From: Epiperipatus broadwayi
Lineage: Eukaryota > Onychophora > Udeonychophora > Euonychophora > Peripatidae
Assembly: GCA_028023455.1 (NCBI GenBank)
Contig: JAQFVV010012574.1
Location: 1,824,959-1,888,958, forward strand
DNA: 64,000 bases
Direction of reading: 5' to 3'
Shown: positions 23,352 to 34,929 of the stretch, piece by piece
How positions within the stretch are numbered: the first letter of the stretch is position 1
How the letters are laid out: each line of letters opens with the position of its first letter
The notes under the pieces: model-generated
Database searches by the model: none
Told to the model about the DNA's origin: nothing
What the model saw: only the letters and a program-made list of their open reading frames with translations
Translations under genes and position numbers: made by a program

Positions 23352-24110
23352 TATAGTGGAATCTTATATACCAAATAAATCGATATATTAGTGACTAGAA
23401 ATTACAAGAGCCCAAAGGACCATAAAATATCAGGATGATAAATCCTAGGAAATGAAGGTCACTAAGGCTGAACAAATTAATAGAAGTTTAGGAATACATA
23501 GAAAAGAAAGTGACCACCCTACAAGTGGTATGCCATGCAAACCAAGAAGCAAGCATATATATATAAAGACATTTATAACAGAACTGGGAATGCTTAAATG
23601 GTGAAATAGATTTGTACAATTGGGCAATCCAAGGACAATAATCCCACTGCAACTGAAGTGGTTGCCTTGTTTCTTTCAAGCTTATGCCTCCCAAATAGTC
23701 ATGAGGCAGGAATAGAGGTGTTTTGGAAGGTGAACATTGCAGTTGATATAACAAAATTTTTGAATAACTAATAGATAAATGGACATGTATAATTGGACAA
23801 TTTTGTGAACAATAATTTAAGCATAAGAAGTTGGGTTTATGTATGTGAGTCTGGAAGGGTGGGTGAATTTTGTGTCACTGCACATCTGGAACCATAGAAA
23901 CCTGCTCACCTATCCATATGTTTATAATTGAATGTTTAAAAATCATATGCACGGAATCAATTGTATGGGTGCAGATGCGCTTGACACGCACCGACACTCC
24001 CTAAATTTGTTTGTAACAATTCTTGTAGATTGCATTGTAATATCCAAACTTATGCCTCTCAAATTGTCTTGAGGCACTAATAAAGGCATTTGAAAGTAAA
24101 TTTAAAGACT
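23352..24110 (+). other. Probable 3' region of LINE 3 with diverged direct repeat
   Basis: Follows the zinc-finger fragment without a break in composition. TTATGCCTCCCAAATAGTC at 23681 recurs as TTATGCCTCTCAAATTGTC at 24051; in each the GCCTC/GAGGC pair forms a short hairpin followed by an AATAAAGG-like signal. Open frames here on the minus strand are not convincing. Confidence 0.4.
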
Positions 24111-24249
24111 TAATAATAAATAGACAATCAGCTAATAGTCATCTACACATTCCTGCATGTGACATTTTTTTTTTGGTTCATATAAATTCTATATTATTAC
24201 TGTTTATTTTTTACCATTATTATAATTTAAAATTATTACTATACTATTT

Positions 24250-24282
24250 TACATACACACATACATACACATACACACAAGC
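24250..24282 (+). repeat. (CA)n-rich microsatellite
   Basis: Irregular ACACATACATACACATACACAC run. Confidence 0.8.
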
Positions 24283-24543
24283 TCATATATTTAAATCCAC
24301 AACATGTCTTGTTACAAATATTAGTATCAGTAACTAAATCAATTTTATAAGCTAACCGATGAGACCAAAAAGTCTTTATATTGATTAGTTGTTTTAGATA
24401 CAAAACTCCAATATCTCAATATCATAATACACCTATAAATGTATATTTGATGATATTTAATTTTTACAAGTATATATATATGTAACTTTGTATGTATATA
24501 AAATGAGTAAAATAAGAAGAATAAAACTATTCACTAAACTTAC

Positions 24544-24670
24544 CATCTTTATTAATATCCAATTTGTTAAAAATCGACAGCAATTTCAATTCATGTTCTT
24601 GAACATAATATGCAAATGTTGAGAAGTCAACAGCTCCCAACTTTGCAGAGCCGGTCTTTTCTAGAAATCT
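24544..24670 (-). CDS. Internal exon, EF-hand part of a SCaMC-like calcium-regulated mitochondrial carrier
   Basis: 127-bp exon on the minus strand. It starts after an acceptor TTTCATTTAG and ends before a donor GTAAGT (24538-24543), with 42 intact codons plus one base. The peptide contains 'GAVDFSTFAYYVQEHELKLL' then 'SIFNKLDINKDG', which fits the EF-hand linker and second-loop start of the SLC25A23/24/25 family ('LDF.EF..YL.DHE' and 'F..LDKN.DG'). These inner-membrane proteins exchange ATP-Mg for phosphate and sense Ca2+ through the N-terminal EF hands. Neighbouring exons were not found, so flanking introns would exceed 24 kb downstream and 39 kb upstream within the window. Another EF-hand protein is possible; a stray duplicated exon cannot be excluded. 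Confidence 0.7.
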
Positions 24671-25095
24671 CTAAATGAAAAAATTCACAATAATATTACT
24701 AACCAATTTACAATATTAATTTTATTATTTAATTTGATCATGTAATTCATTTTATATATTATATGCGTATGTATTTTATAAGCAATCAATACAACAAATG
24801 CTGAAAAATATCTGTATAACTAGAAATGGTAATGAAAAAATTAAATTAAATTCATACATCTGTGATTTCATATTACAATAACCAAAATGACCGTTTAATA
24901 ATAGTTCTGAATAATTTTCTTGTGTTCTAAAAATTAACTGTAATTTGAATAGTTCGGAAATAATTTGAATTTTAAATAAAGACATTTCATTATAAGTATG
25001 ATAAAGTTTTTAAATTTTTTTTTTACATAAAATATGCTCGCATACATATAAATATATGTGTAATAATGCTCAAGGCTAAATGGGTTTATAAGTAA

Positions 25096-25378
25096 ATATT
25101 AAAATCAGTCAATACTTAGACAATCCCAATAATAATCATTATTGTATTTGTCTAAGGTGGATGGTATCAAAGTTGTGAGTGGAGCGAATTTGACAATGGT
25201 AAATAAAAATGTAACAATCCCAATATCAACAACAATCAACAATCACAATCTGTTGTCAAGGCAACCTCCTTATAACATCTTTTAACCACTTTTATTGTTA
25301 AAAGGAGGTTGCTTTGACAACAGATTGAAATAGTTGATTGTTATTGATATTGGGATTGTCTAAGTGTTGATTGGTTTT
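25096..25378. mobile_element. Foldback element related to family C
   Basis: Outer arms (25096-25130 and about 25345-25378) share TTAGACAATCCCAATA and its complement. An inner, nearly perfect hairpin runs 25213-25360 with GGCAACCTCCTT arms. Between them, 25130-25215 (ATTATTGTATTTGTCTAAGG ... GGTAAATAAAAATGTAACAA) matches the region just upstream of the family C hammerhead at 58060-58150. No hammerhead is visible here. Non-coding. Confidence 0.65.
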
Positions 25379-25399
25379 AATGATTATATATATAATATT

Positions 25400-26340
25400 T
25401 TAAATACTTCATAGCTAAATTCTTTCAGCCACACTCTCCCTTTTGAAGTCCATTCAAAATGAGATCTTTAAAATATTTTATATTGACTTCAGCTAGCATT
25501 ATGCATTGTTTCTATTTACATATATGTAATAAAATCTAATCATTAATTAAGGATCTGTGGAGACCAAGATTTCAGCTCTGTATAAAATTCTTTAATCCTA
25601 TAAAGTAGGGCACTTTTTATATTTCCATATCGTAATCTGTTAATTAGATTTTGTGGATGAGATTCATATTTGGTTAAAATTGAAATTCCATTTTTTTTTA
25701 TCTTATTATTATTAGAGTTCTGATTCATCATATATTTTGAATTAATTAATAAAAAATAATTAAATGACTTTATTGCATGGGAATTCATAAAAAATTTGAG
25801 TACTAGAAGAGCCAGCATTCCAGAATCTGACAATCTGTACTGCACTAAACTATGAAGGGCAATTAATTAATGATTCATGCCTTCTAACTTTTCATAACAT
25901 CTTTCATCACATGAAGATAAAATGATGCATCATGAAATAACTGTAATATAAAGGAAATAGAATAAAACATGAATTAGTATCACTACCTTATTCAATTAAC
26001 TACTTAAAATCAAATAACATCATAAAGGCATTTATATAGAATCACAGTTACTTATAAAAACATTTTCCCAATAGCCATGCGAAGTCCTCAACATAATAAC
26101 CAATTCAACAATCTGATCACATAAATATATGACAAAATTATAATTATAGGATATTTATTAAAATGAAATTATATATATTTTCCTAATTGAATTGGATCTA
26201 ACAGAGCATTAGTTGCTTCCAGAAGAAACTTGAATACTTCTTAACTGAATCAATAACATTTTCTTAAAATATAAGACTGTTTATATATGCACATCTTACA
26301 TAATGTGCTGAGCTGAATTATCATTTCTTCAGCTATGACA
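25400..26340. other. AT-rich gene-free stretch
   Basis: No gene recognised; the minus-strand open frame at 25543-25845 has no family features. Confidence 0.45.
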
Positions 26341-26352
26341 AATCATGCTTGT

Positions 26353-26695
26353 GACCAAGATCTCATAAAACTTTTATAATACTTCAGTATTTACCTTGTA
26401 CAAAATCAACTAATCATACTACTAATGATATATTACAGTATATACTACATATACCTGATAACCGTAATAAACATACATTAGATATATGTGTTCATGTGTA
26501 TGTACAAATATATAACACATCATAGCTGTGACCAAGATCTCATAAAGCTTTCAAAATACTTCAGTATCTACCTTGTACAAAATCAACCAATCATACTACT
26601 GATATATTATAGTACATGATGCATGTACTTGATAATCATAATAAACATACATTAGATTTATATGTTCATGTGTATGTACAAATATATGTACAGAT
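26353..26695 (+). repeat. Tandem duplication, period about 178 bp
   Basis: GACCAAGATCTCATAAA starts both units (26351 and 26529); they stay alignable through CCTTGTACAAAATCAAC and GTTCATGTGTATGTACAAAT. Moderately diverged. Confidence 0.85.
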
Positions 26696-27214
26696 TCTTT
26701 ACTGCAAAAATAAATAAATAAATAAATTAGTGTATAAGTTTTCTACTGATCTTATTTCATGCCATCCAATCTTGTTTTGTCCATGTTTTATATAAAGGGT
26801 CCTTGCATACTGTTAGCCTATGCATTTTTTATTTACAAATGCTTAATGGCAAGAAAACAACTCTAAAACAAACCAATAAAGATACAAAAGAATAAAGAGA
26901 TTATTGTACTGTATTTGAATTTTTATTTACAATATTTGGAATGTTATACATGTGTAGAGGCTTTTTTATATATGTCTGACAATATTATGAGTTGTATGTT
27001 TGGTTACTCAAGTTATGTTCAAATTGATCTGTAATAATATTATCACAAAGTAAACTTGTCATAAGTTGATACACATCTATTTATCAAATTCTAGGTGGTG
27101 CTGATTTATAATGCTGTTAAAGGAATAATACTTCTATCAAAAACGTAATTGCTACAAAATCATTGGTTCTACGAACTTAATAATAAAATAACATTTTTAT
27201 AGATAGTAATTTGT

Positions 27215-27400
27215 GGTATATATCCATAGCAAGATGGTTTCTCCAAATTTAATCCAGTTTTTCTGATTCATAGCTTCACTTCTGCAACTTGAGCAATCTT
27301 TTTTATCTTGCCCATTCATTTGACATATGATCTTTTACAATCTCTTGGAATTTCATTTAACACTTTAGTTATTCATCTATTATCACATCTTCAACAGATG
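27215..27400 (-). mobile_element. RTE LINE, 5'-truncated 3' end (old)
   Basis: Reverse complement of the RTE 3' region, with recognisable landmarks AAGATGGTTTCTCCAAATTTAATCC and TTTTACAATCTCTTGGAATTTC in common with 17720-19330 in diverged form. Confidence 0.65.
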
Positions 27401-27409
27401 TATGTATAC

Positions 27410-27990
27410 ATGTATATGTGTCATAGTTGTACTTTCAACCTCTGATTACAATTCATCAAAATATGTTTACAACTTCTCTTTTATTTAAGTAAGAAATTTT
27501 TTTCCTCACTGTCAAACTAACTTCACTGAAATTACAATGAATTTGTATATATATATTTGTTAAACTTCTGGCTAAAGCAATTGAGATAATTAACTTTATT
27601 CTAGAATCTCAGTATTTAGAATTATCTCACAATTTTAATGAGCCAGCTCTTTATTAGCATGCAGCTACCCATATATAATTAAGAAAATGTGAAAGATGTA
27701 AAGACTATCATTAACATTTTATTGATTTTTCAATAACACCCTTAATAAAACATAAGACAGTTGTATTCCAAGCATTTCAATAATCAAATAAGTGGCCAAG
27801 ATGCTAAAATTCATTTATAATGAAACTCAAATTATCATTTTCAGAGAATATGTAACATTATGCTTTAGGGAAAATATCAACAAAGCAATATAAACTTAGC
27901 CAATTACTTTTTAAAGGAAAAGATTGAGAAATAGTAATAAAAAACTAAATGCTTTTATTTATGTAAATGTGCTCAAACGTAAAAAAAAAA
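27410..27990. other. AT-rich gene-free stretch
   Basis: Nothing recognised. Confidence 0.45.
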
Positions 27991-27998
27991 TGCATAAG

Positions 27999-28132
27999 GT
28001 GATCATGTTTAGAAGTCAAATTCCCCAAAAACTGTGTCCATCTATTGTATTAATACCAATCTATTCAAAGTAAGCATTAATAGTAACTTTATTTAAATGA
28101 TTCTTTTGGGAATCTGACCTCTAAACACGATC
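27999..28132. mobile_element. Short hairpin element (MITE-like)
   Basis: Inverted arms of about 27 bp (27999-28028 and 28106-28132; core GATCATGTTTAGAAGTCA versus its complement) around a 77-bp AT-rich loop. No clear flanking duplication. Confidence 0.55.
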
Positions 28133-28424
28133 TCTTCCTGGTTTTATTTGTGACAGCCGGAAGAAAATTTATTTTCTTTTTGATAGACTCCTATTTTTTT
28201 TAGTGCACATTTATATGAATAAAAGTGTTCCTTTAAAAAAAAATATTTTCTATGATTTAATTTTATATAGTTCCAATAATTATCAAAAAAAAAAAGTTTA
28301 GATATAATTTAATACTACTAAATAGCAATATCATAAAGAGGACTGAATCCTGTATAAAATTAAAAATTTTCATTTTTCATTAATTTTTTGGTTTGCAGAT
28401 TCTACAAAAAATGTACTGTCATTG

Positions 28425-29305
28425 GCTATTAGATCAGAAATTAGAAAGTGGGGGATATTTAAATGCAAGATTTCACAGGCAGACAAACAGACAACAAAAA
28501 ACCAGAACTAAGTTAAATAAAAGCATATAAAAAATGCTATACTTTTATTTACATATGACAGCACAATAATTACTTAAACAATTATAAAGTTTAAATCTAT
28601 AATAAAGATTTTCAAGAAAAATAATTTATTTTATTTAGACAAAACTAAATAATGACTTTATTAAGAATGTCATATGAATGCAAAAACCATTAACAACACT
28701 TGCCTTAAATCAAGAAATTCTAATCAATAACATTTTAATTAATAAAAGAGTTTTGAGTAGATTTTATCTCTATGTATAATATAATCATGATTATAATGTA
28801 AGGAAATATCTAAAAACCTAATTATCAGTAAATATCAACATTATAAAGCTATTTTAATTATAGGTAAGATTAAAAAGTTTATATAAAAGTTAGGTATGAT
28901 GATAATAATTAAATGGTTTACTGCTCAGGATATCATAAGAAATTCAAGCAGTGGAATAGGCAGAAAAGAAGTTGCAATCCATGGACTTTAGGTTTTAGAA
29001 TATGCTACTTTACCACTGCATTAAAGTATACAAAGTGAGAAATAATCAAATGGTTTACTGTTTGGGAGTTTATAAGAGCTTTGGGCACTGAAAGTAACAG
29101 AATTGGAATAGTGATTCAAGTATCTTGAGCTCCACAGTCTTCTACTTAACCACTACACTAAACATTGAAAACAGATATTAATGTTATAATTAAAACATAC
29201 AAATAGAATTGGAATTTAAAAGAATTAATTTTCTCACTAACTGTTTTGAATCCTAACCCTCAATTTTCACAAGGCATGGCTAAAGGTGATGTGGACTTAT
29301 ATTTT
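28425..29305. repeat. Left arm of large inverted repeat
   Basis: About 880 bp, the inverted copy of 32278-33164, at roughly nine-tenths identity or better by eye. It contains a tandem SINE pair on the minus strand. The 3-kb spacer holds a LINE relic. Confidence 0.9.
28895..29165 (-). mobile_element. Tandem (dimeric) tRNA-like SINE in left arm
   Basis: Two units of about 130 bp, each with a tRNA-like head (AATGCAGTGGTAAAGTAGC; TTTAGTGTAGTGGTTAAGTA read on the minus strand) and a shared tail CAGTAAACCATTT.ATTATT. Same structure as the right-arm copy at 32420-32690. Confidence 0.6.
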
Positions 29306-29559
29306 GCAAAAAAATTCCTTAAATAATTGTATGATGATAAAACTCTTTACATACAAAAATTAAAAAATAATTGCATATATAGTTACTACTGAAAAAAATA
29401 GATATTCTTTTCTCATAAATTTATTATAACATTTCTATAGTTTAACATTAGTAGCAACTCATGAATAAGTTTGGCCATTCTTATCCTTGAAAACAAAACA
29501 AAGAAAGACAAACAAAAAATAAAACATCTGATTTATTAAAATTCAATTCAGTAGTACCT

Positions 29560-30800
29560 TATCCAGCAAGCTGAAAAATATATTGGTCTTTTGATCTTGC
29601 TATTGTATTTATAAAATCATATATTTTTTCTAATGTCTTTATATTACAATGATAGGGTCATATTTATTTAATATAATAAATTTGTCACAATAATAGCTCT
29701 ATATGTCTCTAAATTATGATAATAACCAACTTTTAATTTGTTACATGTAGCAACATCAGCACATTGGACTCTGTGTTATGTCTCAACATCTAATTCTATC
29801 TTTCTATCTAAAAAGTTATCAAGATATTTAAATTGTTACACATTCTCAAATTGAATACTCAATCAAGCTAAATGTTGCTGAAGATTATTTTCCTATCAAA
29901 AATTAATAAAGGACTTGGGTTTTATGAACATTTGCATTCAAAACATTGCCACATTGCAACTTGATTTTTTTAACAAAAAAACAGTTATCAACATATATCT
30001 AGAAAACAAAAAGATAAAGTTTCTTCTATTTTAATAAATTTAAATTAAACACCCCATTCTCAAATCTATATCACATCTTTATGCATATTTTATAGATCAC
30101 TGATCACAAAAATGAAAAAATTGAAACTAATATTCATAGTTTTTAAAGATCATTTTTCATTTCAAATGCTAGGCATTTTCTATCATTATTAATAACACTT
30201 ATTATCACTCCAGCAATTAAAAATTGTATAATATAAAAATATAATAAACTTCTGTGGACAACCAACTAAATTCAAACATTATTACAAACTTGTTTTACTT
30301 TGATCAAATATGACCCTTTTGCTCCTAATATTTTTTTAAATATTTTCTTGGCAACAAAAACTATGCCTATAATGCTTCTTGATTCCCTAAAACCACAATG
30401 AGATTTTTGTAACTATTTAACCATGATGAGAAAGGATTTAATAAAATCCTTGAAAATACTTTTGCTATACAATGATAATCCATAATTATTATATTCTTTT
30501 TAATATTATTTATTTTTATAAAACCTTTCAATAGATAACATACCATTATATTTTAAAACTTCTCAAGATATCTCATTTTAGATTTACAAAAAAAAAAAAC
30601 TGCTTTCATTAAAGTGAGTGTTTTGTTCAAATCTAAATGGGTAAATAGAATCAAAATAATTATTAAAAGTATCATCTCAATTCTTATAACAATATTTAAA
30701 TGTTAATCAAAATATTCCTTACTTATTTGTCATTCATAGATCTAATGGGATATTGTTTTTATGTTCCATATCTTTCTTTCAGTATAATAAAAAACAATAT
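29560..30800 (-). pseudogene. LINE 2 reverse transcriptase relic
   Basis: Very degenerate RT on the minus strand, a different clade from the RTE copies. Fragments: 'CIAKVFSRILLNPFSSWL' (about 30425-30470), 'HCGFRESRSIIGIVFVAKK' (about 30345-30405; matches the LPESQCGFR..R.T.D.IF.A.Q block of one non-LTR group) and 'NLVGCPQKFI' (about 30245-30275; the ..GCP.KF.. block). Many stops. It sits in the spacer of the large inverted repeat. Confidence 0.65.
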
Positions 30801-31607
30801 AGTGATGCTGGTCGATGAATCACCGATTCCTTTGCACTTTTAATCCAACAAATATTTAAAAGCCTTCTTGTCAATTGTTGAATTTCTATCTTTAAATTTC
30901 TATGTTGATTAAAAAGTGCCATAATTTTTTATGACATGAAGAGAAATCACTGTAAGAGATCTAGTCAGTATTTTTTCTTTTTATTAAACTTATGGAATAT
31001 TTAGTTCTAACTACAATACTTAAGAGAATTCCATGTCTTATTAACATGATAATGTCGAAAATTCAAATTGGTAATTTTAGTATTCATTAACTAACATGTC
31101 TCCAAAAATAAAAAATCTCTCTTTTAATGATATTGATAATATTGTACCATTATCAAACATGGAATAAAACTTCATTCTCTGAACTAATGAATCTAATACT
31201 AGAAAAAAGGTAGTGATAAGATGGACATGAATATCAAACTAAATTTTAATACTATTAATCTTATTAATTCATATAATACTAATACCCATAAGAATGGAAG
31301 GCCCAAATTAGTACCTCATAGTAAATTCAATATTATATAGTATTCTTTCGGTCAGTAACCTGCCCTTTCAAAAAAAAACTTGTTAGCCATATACTTGTTA
31401 CATTAAGCTTCTTTTCTTAGAAGATAAGTTTTATTAAAAGTAGCTATATCAATATGAAATTTTGAGCGGTTTTTAGTTGCAAATATTGTCTTTCATTAAG
31501 GTCTTGAAGAATTCAATATATTCCATATTTCCATAGCTAGCAAAAAATTAGAATTCTTGTTTTTATTACTAGTGCTATTAGCTTCTTTACCATCATTATC
31601 ATTATTG

Positions 31608-31708
31608 ATTTATCCCGCACAGTTTGGTACAGTTGGTAGAGCGGCTGACTTGGGATTGGGTGTTTCCAGGATTGATTCTGGTACTCAAAATTCTGGTGCT
31701 CAAACTTG
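31608..31708 (+). mobile_element. tRNA-derived SINE, family 3
   Basis: TTGGTACAGTTGGTAGAGCG (A box, 31624-31643) and CCAGGATTGATTCTGGTAC (B-box region, about 31668) at tRNA-like spacing, then a short tail. A 26-bp piece of family A is inserted just downstream. Confidence 0.6.
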
Positions 31709-31719
31709 TTATGAACTCC

Positions 31720-31745
31720 AATAAACATCACATGATCACCATTTC
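31720..31745 (-). mobile_element. Ultra-short 26-bp family A insertion
   Basis: AATAAACATCACATGATCAC plus CATTTC is exactly the conserved family A end in reverse orientation, flanked by an 11-bp direct repeat TTATGAACTCC (31709-31719 and 31746-31756). Reads as an extremely 5'-truncated insertion; a coincidental tandem in the SINE tail is the alternative. Confidence 0.55.
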
Positions 31746-31759
31746 TTATGAACTCCCCA

Positions 31760-32275
31760 GAAATAAAACCATATGTGTTTTTTTTCTTATTATTGGTTTT
31801 ACAAGTAATCCACCTAGCCACAGTGACTTAACTAATGCTTTTTCAATGCCAAAAGCTTGTACACAAAAAAATGGGAAAATATTAAAGTCAAAATGGATAT
31901 ATGTGTAATTAAAAGACAATATGTGATTATACAAACATATAAATGTATTATCAGTTATTGCAGGGAGATGATTGATGTCAGAGAGACTCATGATGACCTG
32001 ATCCTATGTTAATTTAAAGTTACTGAAGATAGTAAGGTAAAATGACCTATAGAGAAAACAGAAAAGTCTGCATATCAGAAATAGACCTTAAACTTTAGTA
32101 TACTTTATCCTAAAGGGTATCAGAAGTGGCTCTTGGCCATGAACTGCTTAATCTCAATTAGTCATCATATCTGAAGATCATTCCATTGTAGAACTATCGA
32201 TAATTTGAGTCTCAAGCAATTTTTTTTTCAATTCTTTCTTGCTGTTCTATTTTATAATCCATGATTTTATAAAGG
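31760..32275. other. AT-rich gene-free stretch
   Basis: Nothing recognised; overlapping open frames here are chance. Confidence 0.45.
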
Positions 32276-32277
32276 TT

Positions 32278-33164
32278 AAAATATAAGTCCGCATCACCTT
32301 TAGCCATGCCTTGTGAAAATTGAGGTTTAGGATTCAGAACAGTTAGTGAGAAAATTAATTCTTTTAAACTCCAATTCTATTTGTATGTTTTAATTATAAC
32401 ATTAATATCTGTTTTCAATGTTTAGTGCAGTAGTTAAGTAGAAGACTGCGGAGCTCAAGATACATGGATCACTATTCCAATTCTGTTACTTTCAGTACCC
32501 AAAGCTCTTATAAACTCCCAAACAGTAAACCATTTGATTATTTCTTACCCTGTATGGTTTAATGCAGTGCAAAGTAGCAAATTCTAAAACCCAAAGTCCA
32601 TGGATTGCAACTTCCTTTCTGTTTATTCCACTGCTTGAATTTCTTATGATATCCTGAGCAGTAAACCATTTAATTATTATCATCATACCTAACTATAATA
32701 TAAACTTTTTAATCTTACCAATAATTAAAATAGCTTTATAATGTTGATATTTACTGATAATTAGGTTTTTAGATATTGTCTTACATTATAATCATGATTA
32801 TATTATACATAGAGATAAAATCTACTCAAAACTTTTTTATTAATTAAAATATTATTGATTAGAGTTGTCTGATTTAAGGCAAGTGTTTTTAATTGCTTTT
32901 ACATTCATATGACATTCTTAATAAAGTCATCATTTAGTTTTGTCTAAATCATATAAATCATTTTTCTTGCAAATCTTTATTATAGATTTAAACTTTATAA
33001 TTGTTTAAGTAATTATCATGCTGTCATATGTAAATAAAAGTATAGCATTTTTTATATGCTTTTATTTAACTTAGTTCTGTTTTTTTGTTGTCTATCTGCC
33101 TGTGAAATCTTGTATTTAAATCCCACCCCCACTTTCTAATTTCTGATCTAATAGCAACTATGCA
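32278..33164. repeat. Right arm of large inverted repeat
   Basis: Inverted counterpart of 28425-29305; ends at TAGATCAGAAATTAG-complement sequence. No direct repeat longer than a few bases was found at the outer borders. Confidence 0.9.
32420..32690 (+). mobile_element. Tandem (dimeric) tRNA-like SINE in right arm
   Basis: Unit 1 begins TTTAGTGCAGTAGTTAAGTA, unit 2 TTTAATGCAGTGCAAAGTAG. Each ends in CAGTAAACCATTT.ATTATT; the last unit is followed by ATTATCATCAT. Both units are degenerate relative to a real tRNA. Confidence 0.6.
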
Positions 33165-33310
33165 TATATATATTGTACCAATAGATAAGTAGTATGACAT
33201 TGACAATTTATGTATTATTCACATTTCTATAACATTTTACACCACTCTACTCTGCAGCAATTATGTAATCATATATAATTATTGGATACCATATGAAAGT
33301 ATCTAATAAA

Positions 33311-33353
33311 TCTCCCAACAAATTTCTGGATATTGACCTTCATCAGTGAGAAA
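33311..33353 (-). ncRNA. Degenerate hammerhead-like motif (family D)
   Basis: Minus strand: 7-bp stem I UUUCUCA / UGGGAGA (with wobbles), CUGAUGA, weak stem II (GG / CC), GAAA, then a stem III one base short and lacking the U at 16.1. Resembles family A in layout but not in flanks. Probably an old inactive relic. Confidence 0.45.
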
Positions 33354-33429
33354 CAGTAAACTGCATAACTTTATTTCTATTATACTATGACTTGAAAATC
33401 TAAAATATCCTAAAATGTTAAAACCCAAT

Positions 33430-33665
33430 CAATTAGTTTAGTTTAACACTTTAGTTGATTGTCTATTGATATGTCTTCTAGTGCTATGTTGAGCCCAACA
33501 CCGTTTCAATACATTAATCCTTTTCAATAATATCAGTACTATTTCTTTGCTTTCTTACCTATGTATTTCACTCTTGATCCATCACTGTTATTCACAACAA
33601 ACATATCCTATGCATCCAACTACATAAGAAAACACTGATAGAACACTTACAAACATGATATATTT
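33430..33665 (-). mobile_element. RTE fragment, duplicated at 35095-35290
   Basis: Shares TATGTCTTCTAGTG and GTTATGTTGAG-type blocks with 35110-35160, and belongs to the RTE 3' third on the minus strand. Confidence 0.5.
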
Positions 33666-33669
33666 CAAA

Positions 33670-34920
33670 ATAAAACATCACGAATCTTCTAATTAACATT
33701 TAACATTACTTCATAGTTATATGTGTAAGCATAATAAAAGTAAATATGGTTGTTTAATGAAAATGTGCACTCCAGTTCACTTCAAATGAAAACACCATCA
33801 ATTAAAAAAAAATTGAGAATCTGTTGCTACAATCATCTGATGTTCAGTCATTTCTCATATTTATATTTAAGGTTCTAAAGTAAAGTAACATTGATGAATT
33901 ACTATATCAGAAGTTTTTTTTTCAACTTTTAAAGATGACATACTATACATTTATATATGAATGTGTATAGTCTAAATACTTGGCACTGCACAAAGTGAAG
34001 TTGACTTTATCAACTCTTTATGAATCAGCCTTTTCATTTTAATGATGAATCATGATTTTCATTTTTAAAATAAATATATTCACAAAGACATGCGCAGAAT
34101 GGTGCACTTTTACATGTTAATAAAACACAAAGAATAAGTCCAATTTCCAATTTTGTTTGGATTTCATAAGAAATTGTTTTACATTCTTGCTGATAAGTTA
34201 CTAAATGATGACTTTCTAACTAAAGCCTTTCTACACTGTAATTTTCTAAAATAATCTTTGTGATATGATCCAGTGAACATTTGTAGACATTTTCTAAATT
34301 AATCTACTAATTAGGTGCAAAATTTATAATAAGTGAAATACTTTGAAAATAATGATTATCTGTGGAAGAGAAATAAATTCCACAAAGTATTCTGAATGTT
34401 GAAAAATAGTAATGGATGAAATTTATGAACTTCACATTTATTATTTGATATGGGGTCCATATATTTTCAAGTCTAAATCTTCACAAGTTATTCATTCTAT
34501 TAATTGGTGTATATTTCATTATGTATATATTGCAAAAATATTTTATTTTCTAAACATTAGATTTAATGCCATAACGATGCAGATCATTTATAATTTTAAT
34601 CTGGCTTCAATGTATAAATGATACTCCCAACTAGGAAAAATGATATAATTTAATGCAGTGGTCCTAAGCTAAAGATTTCAGGATCATTCTTAGACTAAAT
34701 AAAAAAATATTTAAAAAAACCTTGGTTCAGATAAATTGAGTAGAAATGTTAAATATTCTCTCTCCCATTAGGGTATTGAACATTATACAACCTCAAAGAG
34801 CAATTACCCATGTGATTAATATTATTAAGCAATGAAGAATGTAATTAACTGCTGCTTTCTAGAAATTATATAAATCATGATAATGAATCTTTGTTATTTA
34901 TACAAAACATATCATCATTG
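33670..34920. other. AT-rich gene-free stretch
   Basis: Nothing recognised. Confidence 0.45.
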
Positions 34921-34929
34921 TCATTTTTT

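Noticed and set aside
31624-31700. Considered as a functional tRNA gene
   Set aside because: The acceptor and anticodon arms do not pair and the B box is decayed; better explained as a SINE head.
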